The notes under the pieces were generated by a model. The model saw nothing but the letters and a program-made list of their open reading frames with translations, was not told where the DNA came from and made no database searches. 64,000 bases of DNA from JABMMZ01 sp964438995 (GTDB lineage: Bacteria > Bacteroidota > Bacteroidia > NS11-12g > UBA955). Location of the stretch: contig CAYTMQ010000001.1 in NCBI GenBank assembly GCA_964438995.1, forward strand, positions 632,155-696,154, written 5' to 3'. The translations under genes and the position numbers were made by a program. Positions 7,700-14,791 of this stretch are shown piece by piece. Position 1 is the first letter of the stretch. The number at the start of each line of letters is the position of its first letter.

Positions 7700-7714
7700 A
7701 TGAATATTTTATGA

Positions 7715-7894
7715 CTATTTTATCGTTTGAATGTGAGTAGTTGAGCCTACCGCCGACCAACCACTGGGCAAAAAAGTTGTCGTTTCAAAACTTTTTAAAT
7801 TAGTGACTTGGGCAGAGGCATTACTGCTAAATAAGATACAAGTGAGTGTTAAGTTAGTTAGGTTTAAATAGCGAGTAATTCTTGTATTATTAAA
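7715..7894 (-). pseudogene. Remnant of a secreted (T9SS-type) protein gene
   Basis: On the minus strand an open stretch encodes a signal-peptide-like segment LTLTCILFSSNASAQ followed by FETTTFLPSGWSAVGSTTH, which is the usual start of mature Bacteroidota adhesin-like secreted proteins. The frame ends in a stop codon after about 31 residues of mature sequence and I find no ATG, GTG or TTG at its start. A terminator follows directly. I read it as a truncated, start-less gene whose body has been lost. Together with the two operator-like motifs and a promoter it accounts for most of the 7542-8072 gap. Confidence 0.5.
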
Positions 7895-8017
7895 AGCGAA
7901 TTTAACAAGATACTGGATATGTTGAATAAAATTTTTATTTATACTGTTGAATAGGCTAAAAATGAGCTAAGTGTGCTTAAAAAATACACTATCTAGAAGA
8001 CTCTTAAACACAAAGGT

Positions 8018-8050
8018 TTTGCAATAATAAAAATTTAATAGATACATTTG
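8018..8050 (+). promoter_or_regulatory. Promoter of the TPR histidine kinase operon
   Basis: TTTG (8018-8021), 21 bases of spacer and TACATTTG (8043-8050) match the Bacteroidota -33/-7 consensus. The start codon of the kinase is 22 bases downstream. Confidence 0.65.
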
Positions 8051-8072
8051 CCAGTACTAAAACCAATTAAAA

Positions 8073-9977
8073 ATGAAAATTACAAAGTTTTTATTTGTTG
8101 TTGTTTTTCTAAATGTCAATTTAAGTTTTGCTGTCAATATTGATAGCCTTAAATTATCTGGAAACAAACTAAAAGATACCGTACTAGTTGATCATTATTT
8201 CGATTTGGTAAAGTACTATTATCAAATGGAACCGCAACCCGATTCTATGCTGAAATATGCTTTACTTTCTATCAATGCAGCCGAAAAAACCCAAAGTAAA
8301 TCGAGGATATTAAAAGCCAGAAGAATTACCGGAATTAGCTATACAACCAAGAAAGATATGGACATGGCTTTGAAGTATTACCTTGAGGTTTTAAACTTAT
8401 CTAAACAATTTAAAATTAAAACAGAAACTGCAAGTGCTCTCAATAATTTAGGTGGTTTTTATGGCAATCTCAATCAATATGATGAAGCGGCAAAGTACTT
8501 TATAGAAGCGGCAAAACTGCAAACAGAGTTGAAAGATTATGAAAGTGTTGTGAATTGTTACAACAATTTAAATGTTATTTTCTATAGTCAGAGGCAGTTT
8601 GATAAAGTGTTAGAGTACAATAAAAAAATAGTATCATTTATTCCAAAGCTGAGACAAGATAATAAAGTTGCTGCTTTAAGTGGATTGTATATCAACTTGT
8701 CAGAGTATTACATTGCAATAGGCAAAGAGCTAAAGCGGACATCCATGATAGACAGTGGTTTTATGCTGGCAAAAGAATCAATTCAATACAGCAATGCCAT
8801 CAATGCGCTCATCAATATTCAGAGCGCTTACTATGTGTATAGCGAGTATTATAATATTCAAGGTAATATTGATTCTTGTATTTATTATGCCAAAAAATCA
8901 CTCTCTGAAAAGAAGTTTTTAAGTCAGGATAAAATCTTAAAACACTACCATCCACTTATTGAATCGTATATCAAGTTAAAACAATTTGATGTTGCAAAAA
9001 GGATTTTAGATACCTGCAATATGTATCCAGCTAGCAAAACGCTTTCGAATCAATTTTTCTTATTAGAGCGTCAATGTTTGGTGGATGAGGGCTTAGGCGA
9101 TTTCAAGTCGGCATATTTGAGTCATGTTAAGCTTATGGACTTGAAAGATTCTATGCGGAATCTTGAAGTCAATAAAAGGGTTAACGAACTTGAGACTAAG
9201 TATCAAACTGAAATAAAGGATGCTAAAATCAAAGAGCTTGCACAAATTACAACCATTGATGCTTTGCAAATTCGTTTTCTGGTCATCAGTATCATTGCAA
9301 TAGCCATAGTATTGCTTATTCTAATCGTGTTGTTTAGGCAAAGACAATTGAAAAGCAAACATCAAATTATGGAAACGGAGCTGAGGTTAAACAGGGCGAG
9401 AATGGACCCACATTTTTTCTTCAACACACTGACTTCTCTTCAAACTTTGTCGATAGAAAATGATAGCAATACGCCAATTATGATCTCAAAATTTTCTAAG
9501 ATGATGCGCAGAACATTAGAAAGTACATATGCAGATTTAATTTCTATTGAAGATGAAACGGAATACATTGTTCAATATTTACAACTGCAACAAATGAGGT
9601 ATCCCAATAAATTTGAATATGATGTGCAGGTAGATGAAACAATTGATTCTACTAGTGTTTTGATGCCTAGTATGGTATTACAGCCATTTGTAGAGAATTC
9701 AATTGAACATGGTTTCAAAGCGATATCTTACAAAGGGAAAATCAGAATTTCTATTTCAAACAATCATCAGAATTTACACATCATTGTGGCAGATAACGGT
9801 CAATTTACAAATTCTGAAAAAGATGGTAAGTATCCATCTAGAGCGACACAGATTGTAAAAGACAGATTGTTTTTATTGGAAAAACAGAGAAAGAGTAAAG
9901 CCTTTTTTGAAGTGATGCAAGATGAAGAATTAAAAGGTTATAAAATTTCTATAATATTGCCCTTGATTCAACAATGA
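8073..9977 (+). CDS. TPR-containing LytS-type sensor histidine kinase
   Basis: This 634-residue protein has a signal peptide (to about residue 20), several tetratricopeptide repeats in the periplasmic half (ALKYYLEVLNLSKQF, ALNNLGGFYGNLNQYDEAA), one membrane helix near residues 408-430 (FLVISIIAIAIVLLILIVLF), and a cytoplasmic His_kinase domain with RMDPHFFFNTLTSLQ (His447) and an ATPase part (LQPFVENSIEHGF, VADNG). TPR-sensor kinases of this type are common in Bacteroidota and usually pair with LytTR regulators. The next gene overlaps by four bases (ATGA) and encodes such a regulator. The TPRs suggest sensing through a protein partner in the periplasm. Confidence 0.9.
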   Translation: MKITKFLFVVVFLNVNLSFAVNIDSLKLSGNKLKDTVLVDHYFDLVKYYYQMEPQPDSMLKYALLSINAAEKTQSKSRILKARRITGISYTTKKDMDMALKYYLEVLNLSKQFKIKTETASALNNLGGFYGNLNQYDEAAKYFIEAAKLQTELKDYESVVNCYNNLNVIFYSQRQFDKVLEYNKKIVSFIPKLRQDNKVAALSGLYINLSEYYIAIGKELKRTSMIDSGFMLAKESIQYSNAINALINIQSAYYVYSEYYNIQGNIDSCIYYAKKSLSEKKFLSQDKILKHYHPLIESYIKLKQFDVAKRILDTCNMYPASKTLSNQFFLLERQCLVDEGLGDFKSAYLSHVKLMDLKDSMRNLEVNKRVNELETKYQTEIKDAKIKELAQITTIDALQIRFLVISIIAIAIVLLILIVLFRQRQLKSKHQIMETELRLNRARMDPHFFFNTLTSLQTLSIENDSNTPIMISKFSKMMRRTLESTYADLISIEDETEYIVQYLQLQQMRYPNKFEYDVQVDETIDSTSVLMPSMVLQPFVENSIEHGFKAISYKGKIRISISNNHQNLHIIVADNGQFTNSEKDGKYPSRATQIVKDRLFLLEKQRKSKAFFEVMQDEELKGYKISIILPLIQQ

Positions 9978-10720
9978 AAATTTTAGTAGTAGATAACGAA
10001 CCCAATATTTTGAAAGGCATAGTGAGTATGCTGGAGAAGTATTGTGAAGGTATCACCTCAATACATACTGCTACAAACATACCAGAAAGCATCAAAGCCA
10101 TAAAAGAGATTCAACCTGAAATTGTGTTCATGGATGTAGAGTTAGACGACGGACTAGGATTTGATATTATACATCAACTTGGAGAGATAAAGTTTCAGTT
10201 GATTTTTGTTACGGCATTCGATAAATATGCCATCAATGCTTTCAAGTTAAGTGCCATTGATTTTTTATTAAAGCCCGTAGATGTTGATGATTTGAAACTG
10301 GCATTTGATAAAGCCAAGACAGCCATTGAGTCAAAGAGTTTTCTCAATCAATTTGAAGTGTTGAAGCAATCATTAAATAAGTTGAATAAGCACGATCAAA
10401 AAATTGTGTTGAAAGACAATAAGTCGCTGTATTTTGTAATGGTAGACGATATTTACCACTGTGAGGCAGATGGGTCATATACCGTTTTTCATTTAAAGGA
10501 CAATCAGACCATAACGGTGAGCAAACCCATCAAAGAGTATGAGTTGTTGTTAGAGCCTTTTGGATTTATAAGAACACACAATTCTCATCTTGTAAATACC
10601 GATAAAATAAGTCGCTTAGATAAAGCTGATGGGGGATTGTTGATATTAGATAATCAACTAACTGTGCCAATTTCTCAGCGCAAATGGGAGCATATATTGT
10701 CGATATTGGACAAACAGTAA
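9974..10720 (+). CDS. LytTR-family response regulator
   Basis: This 248-residue protein has a receiver domain with phosphoacceptor Asp54 (VFMDVELDDG) and LLKPVDVDD, then a LytTR domain (about 140-245, with FGFIRTHNSHLVN and LTVPISQRKW). It overlaps the kinase gene by four bases, so the two are coupled. Directly after its stop codon are three 9-bp direct repeats at a 21-bp period, which is the binding geometry known for LytTR regulators such as AgrA and ComE. The likely target is therefore the next gene (10837) and the co-directional secreted gene after it. It is homologous to the regulator at 4659 but clearly separate. Confidence 0.9.
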   Translation: MKILVVDNEPNILKGIVSMLEKYCEGITSIHTATNIPESIKAIKEIQPEIVFMDVELDDGLGFDIIHQLGEIKFQLIFVTAFDKYAINAFKLSAIDFLLKPVDVDDLKLAFDKAKTAIESKSFLNQFEVLKQSLNKLNKHDQKIVLKDNKSLYFVMVDDIYHCEADGSYTVFHLKDNQTITVSKPIKEYELLLEPFGFIRTHNSHLVNTDKISRLDKADGGLLILDNQLTVPISQRKWEHILSILDKQ

Positions 10721-10721
10721 A

Positions 10722-10772
10722 ATCACTTATAAAAGAAGTGGTATCATTTATGAATAAAATGGTATCACTTAT
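10722..10772 (+). promoter_or_regulatory. Triple direct-repeat operator, LytTR type
   Basis: ATCACTTAT (10722-10730), ATCATTTAT (10743-10751) and ATCACTTAT (10764-10772) are each separated by exactly 12 bases, giving a 21-bp period. The third repeat ends about 32 bases before the -7 box TAGTTTTG (10805-10812) of the next gene. AgrA/ComE-type regulators bind 9-bp repeats spaced in this way. Confidence 0.65.
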
Positions 10773-10804
10773 ATAAAATCATCATATTGAAGTATAGTGC
10801 CATG

Positions 10805-10812
10805 TAGTTTTG
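10805..10812 (+). promoter_or_regulatory. -7 box for the gene at 10837
   Basis: TAGTTTTG matches TAnnTTTG and lies 24 bases before the ATG, downstream of the triple repeat. Confidence 0.5.
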
Positions 10813-10836
10813 TGAGTAGTTAAACTGCACAAAATC

Positions 10837-12453
10837 ATGAGATATACACTTTACTTACTTCTATTTTTTAGTTGTTTTCTAGCCAACACATTACAAGCTC
10901 AGCAGAAATTATCTGGAGAAGGAGCAACCAATAAAAAGTATTTAGATACTTACATGCGGAAACTTAAAACTCTGGATGCAACTAAGTACCCTGCACAATT
11001 TCAAACAGCATTAGACAACGCAAAACAGTATTTAGAAAAGTTAAAGAAATCAGATCCGACTTATGATGTATCAGACATCGAAAAAGAAATACAATCTTAT
11101 ACCAGTTCATCGTTAACTACAGCACCACAAGAAGGTAGTTATGATTATTTATTGGTAAAGATAAATGCCTATAAGAAATTGTATGAATCGGAATATGATT
11201 TTATCCATTCTGCAAGGGGTGATCAGAATCCAGTACCAGTATCAGGAGCTCAATATTTGCAGATAGCTCAAGGTTTTGAAAAAATAAAAGTTGAGAAGGC
11301 TACATCAGATTATTTGTTAGCCAATCCAAACAAAAATAACGTTGAGTTATTTAAAAAAGATTTAGCGAATTACGAATCGTATATTAAGTATTCTGGGATA
11401 TTGAAACATGCCACAAAATTGGCTCAAAATGCATACGAATTAAATGCCCAAAAGAACAATGTAAAAGCAATAGAAAGTGCTGAGAATGCACTTGGATATG
11501 TGAAAGGTGTTCTACTTTTATCGCCTGAGAATGCTGATGCTAAACAAACTTTAATAGTAGTTCAGAAGGCTTATGATGCGGTAGCATCAGAGTTAGGTAA
11601 GAACTTGTCAAGTAATTATCATAAATCTCACATCAATAGAATCGTATTTAGCAAAAAACCTTTGGTAATTGGCTCAGAATCGGATGCGGATGTGTCAAGT
11701 TCTTTTAAATCTGATGAAACCATTTATGGTACAATTTATTTTAGCGATAAATTGATAAACTTGTTGAGTACAGAAAATCAAGCAAAGTTTTTTATTGCTT
11801 TCTCAATCAATGGAGATGCCTGTCATTTCTACGAATCTCATGTTACTGTAAACGAGGCTGACAAACAAAAATCCTATTTGCAATTTGCTATTGTGCCTGA
11901 TGAGATGTATGATTTTGGGAAAGATGTATCAAATAAAAACAACACCATTCGAGATTTTAATCAAACCATTGCTAAAAAAGCACCAATGACATTTAGGATA
12001 GGAATCAATGGGTCTTTGAGTAAGACCTCAGAAAACTTATATGGTGAATTTACATACGATTTAAGTTCTGGCCATTCGATGAGTGATAAGATAGTCAACA
12101 AGATTGACGAAATACAAACAGAGCAAGCAAGATTACCAAAGGCAAGAATGACAGACGCCAGTTTGTTGAGCAAAATGACGAGCTTGCTCAACGACAACAC
12201 AACTGGTGCAAAATACAGCTTGGGTAGAATAGTTTCTACAGGGTGGAACATCAATAAAAACAGCTTAGGCGTAATAATTGATCGCTCTGTATCAGCATAC
12301 TTTCTTGTAACATATCCTGACGGGCATTGCGAATATGCAGCCCATACTTTCTCTCAGGAATATTCGGGAGGTGGAACTTATTCGACCAAGCTGACTGTCA
12401 TTATTTCGCCATTTGATCATGGAAAAATGAAATGTGAGAACGCTAACAAATAA
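10837..12453 (+). CDS. Secreted protein of unknown function
   Basis: This 538-residue protein has a clear signal peptide (MRYTLYLLLFFSCFLANTLQAQ). The N-terminal half (about 25-260) is strongly helical and charged, with possible coiled-coil or TPR-like stretches (NAYELNAQKNNVKAIESAENA). The C-terminal half (about 265-535) is beta-rich (IYGTIYFSDKLINLL, SINGDACHFYESHV) and ends without a T9SS tail. I do not recognise a named family. It follows the LytTR regulator and a LytTR-type operator, so it is probably the regulator's direct target. The downstream LamG-type gene is only 27 bases away and likely co-transcribed. Confidence 0.65.
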   Translation: MRYTLYLLLFFSCFLANTLQAQQKLSGEGATNKKYLDTYMRKLKTLDATKYPAQFQTALDNAKQYLEKLKKSDPTYDVSDIEKEIQSYTSSSLTTAPQEGSYDYLLVKINAYKKLYESEYDFIHSARGDQNPVPVSGAQYLQIAQGFEKIKVEKATSDYLLANPNKNNVELFKKDLANYESYIKYSGILKHATKLAQNAYELNAQKNNVKAIESAENALGYVKGVLLLSPENADAKQTLIVVQKAYDAVASELGKNLSSNYHKSHINRIVFSKKPLVIGSESDADVSSSFKSDETIYGTIYFSDKLINLLSTENQAKFFIAFSINGDACHFYESHVTVNEADKQKSYLQFAIVPDEMYDFGKDVSNKNNTIRDFNQTIAKKAPMTFRIGINGSLSKTSENLYGEFTYDLSSGHSMSDKIVNKIDEIQTEQARLPKARMTDASLLSKMTSLLNDNTTGAKYSLGRIVSTGWNINKNSLGVIIDRSVSAYFLVTYPDGHCEYAAHTFSQEYSGGGTYSTKLTVIISPFDHGKMKCENANK

Positions 12454-12480
12454 TACAATATACAATATACAATATACAAC
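12453..12480 (+). repeat. Four tandem copies of the 7-mer ATACAAT abutting a start codon
   Basis: ATACAAT is repeated three times exactly, with a fourth copy ending in C, from the last base of one stop codon to the base before the next ATG. It fills the whole intergenic spacer, so the copy number sets the distance between the two genes and the ribosome-loading region. Confidence 0.85.
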
Positions 12481-14721
12481 ATGAAAAAATTACAATTACT
12501 TCTTGTTTGCATGCTCTTTTATAAAGGGTATGCAGTAAACAAAGCTTTAGATTTAACCGCAAGTGGATTGAAGTATGCTAAATCTTCAGCAGCACCGCTT
12601 ACAGGCAATTCAAAGTACACCATCGAGGCTTGGTTTAATTCAGCATCAACAACGAATACCAATTACGCTAGAATATTTGGATTCGATGGATATCAATGTG
12701 AAATAGGATGCCTATCAGATAAGATTGTGTTTTATGATGGGGCTTGGCGTACAACAACATCTCCCACAATAAGTTCAGGATGGCACCATGTGGCTGTGAC
12801 GAATGATAATTCCAATATTTATGTGTATTTGGATGGTTCTCAGATATACACAAAAGTGAGTGGTACGTATAATTTTACCAATAAATTGATGTATGTCGGC
12901 GTTGCTAATACAACAGATGTTCCGTCTAATTATAAAGGATACATTGATGAAGTAAGGGTATGGAATGTGGCGAAAACACTTTCACAAATCAATGCGGATA
13001 AAGTAAAGCAAATGTTTGGTAATGAATCTGGCCTAACAGCATATTTCAGATTTACCAATTTGAATGACATGACAAGTAATGCCAATAATTTAACAGCTAC
13101 TGGTAGTCCGGGATTTAAAGAATTTAAGTTTGGAGCATATCTTCATGATTTTAGTTTAAGTTTTGATGAGTATGATGATAAAGCAGAATTGGTTGGTTCG
13201 ACTGTTACTGGTACTGGAAATTTTACCATTGAAATGCAGTTTAAAACTGTAGCGCCAGCTTCGTTTGCATATAGAAGATTGTTTTCAAGAAATGGATTTT
13301 ATGTAGCAATGCCTTCTGGAGGTAAAATTAGCCATTATCAAACAACATGGAACAATACTGCAGCATCTGGGTTGAATGACGGGACATGGCATCACTTGGC
13401 ATTGGTTAGGGTAACTACAAATTTATTTATATATATTGATGGTGCGCGAGTTGGTGTTAAAAATATAGGAGCCAATTATTCTTTTAACAACAATACCTAT
13501 TTTGGAGGTTTAGATAGTCCGACCGGATTGTTTGAGAATTTTAATGGTGAATTGGATGAAATTAAAATCTGGAGTGTAGCTAAATCTCAAGCGGATATCT
13601 ATGCAATGATGGATAGCTCACTTGTTGGAAATGAAGCCAACCTATTGTCGTATTTTGATTGCAATACACCTTCAAATTCTAATGTATCTGTATTGAATTT
13701 GGTGAGCGGAGCAAATAACTTAAGTAGATTGGGTGTGAGTGGAAACAACAATTTACCTCAGTACATTGGATACAATAGTGCTAAACTTTTTAAACCTGCA
13801 ATCATTTCAGCTACTGGTACTACTATTTGTGGCAAAGAGAGAGCCGTTATTTCAACAACCAATACCAAAGGTACAACCAAATGGTACGACAATGTTACAG
13901 GAGGCAATCTGTTGTTTACTGGATTGAATTTTACGACACCAGTGCTTACAGATACTGTGATTTATTATGCAGAAGCAACAGACAATGGGAACAATAGTAC
14001 ATTTAGATTGCCTGTAACAGTGAATGTTAAAATGACTCCTACAACTTCTGTTACAGTTAATCCGAATGTGTTATGTCCAGGAGATTTTGCAACCTTAACT
14101 CCTACTGGTGCAGATGCCTACACGTGGTTTCCAAATACAAATATTACATTGGGAACTATAATTACGGCTAAACCATCTATCACCACTAATTACAATGCAG
14201 TAGGAATCAATTTAACAACTGGATGTTCAGATACATTTAAATTTACAATCAACGTTTATCCTCAAACAGATGTTACCGTAACTAAAAATGGAAACACACT
14301 AACAGTTACTGAAGATAGTGCAAGTTACCAATGGATAGATTGTAAAACTGGTCAGCCAATTAATGGCGCTACACAACAAAATTATACAGCTACAGTAAGC
14401 AGTGACTATAAAGTAGTTGTTACCAAAAATGGCTGTCAGGATACATCCATTTGCACCACTGTTACAGCAACATCCATTGATGAACTCAAGCAACAACTTC
14501 AAGCAGAAATTAGACAGATACAAAGCACAAATCAAATTGAAATAACTACTCTTTATGAGTTGGATCTAGAAATATATTCTATTAATGGGGCATTGATTTC
14601 TTCACATAGATTGGACAGAGGCATCAACACAATTTCATCTGTGAATGTGACAAATGGTATTTACATTTTTGTATTAAAGAAAGATGGTTTGAAAACATCA
14701 AAAAAAATCTACTTGCATTAA
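12481..14721 (+). CDS. Secreted LamG/concanavalin-like protein with T9SS tail
   Basis: This 746-residue protein has a signal peptide and two LamG-like (concanavalin-type, Laminin_G_3) domains, at about 24-215 and 225-420. Each has the family strings ALDLTASGLKYA or SLSFDEYDDKAELV, GWHHVAVTND or GTWHHLALVRVT, YLDGSQIY or YIDGARVG, and YIDEVRVWNVAKT or ELDEIKIWSVAKS. Ig-like regions follow (about 445-660, with TTNTKGTTKWYD). The last 75 residues resemble a T9SS sorting domain (LDLEIYSINGALIS, NGIYIFVLKKDGLKTSKKIYLH). Such domains usually bind glycans or proteins at the surface. Its promoter is probably that of the preceding gene. A 7-bp tandem repeat touches its start codon. Confidence 0.8.
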   Translation: MKKLQLLLVCMLFYKGYAVNKALDLTASGLKYAKSSAAPLTGNSKYTIEAWFNSASTTNTNYARIFGFDGYQCEIGCLSDKIVFYDGAWRTTTSPTISSGWHHVAVTNDNSNIYVYLDGSQIYTKVSGTYNFTNKLMYVGVANTTDVPSNYKGYIDEVRVWNVAKTLSQINADKVKQMFGNESGLTAYFRFTNLNDMTSNANNLTATGSPGFKEFKFGAYLHDFSLSFDEYDDKAELVGSTVTGTGNFTIEMQFKTVAPASFAYRRLFSRNGFYVAMPSGGKISHYQTTWNNTAASGLNDGTWHHLALVRVTTNLFIYIDGARVGVKNIGANYSFNNNTYFGGLDSPTGLFENFNGELDEIKIWSVAKSQADIYAMMDSSLVGNEANLLSYFDCNTPSNSNVSVLNLVSGANNLSRLGVSGNNNLPQYIGYNSAKLFKPAIISATGTTICGKERAVISTTNTKGTTKWYDNVTGGNLLFTGLNFTTPVLTDTVIYYAEATDNGNNSTFRLPVTVNVKMTPTTSVTVNPNVLCPGDFATLTPTGADAYTWFPNTNITLGTIITAKPSITTNYNAVGINLTTGCSDTFKFTINVYPQTDVTVTKNGNTLTVTEDSASYQWIDCKTGQPINGATQQNYTATVSSDYKVVVTKNGCQDTSICTTVTATSIDELKQQLQAEIRQIQSTNQIEITTLYELDLEIYSINGALISSHRLDRGINTISSVNVTNGIYIFVLKKDGLKTSKKIYLH

Positions 14722-14750
14722 AAGACTAGAGAATTTCATTATAAAATCAA

Positions 14751-14780
14751 AAAAAACCTGAACTTAAGTTCAGGTTTTTT
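14751..14780. terminator. Bidirectional terminator between convergent genes
   Basis: A 30-base perfect inverted repeat with arms AAAAAACCTGAACTT and AAGTTCAGGTTTTTT has A and T runs on its two sides, so it can stop transcripts from both the LamG gene and the convergent repeat-protein gene. Confidence 0.85.
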
Positions 14781-14791
14781 TTATAGCAAAT

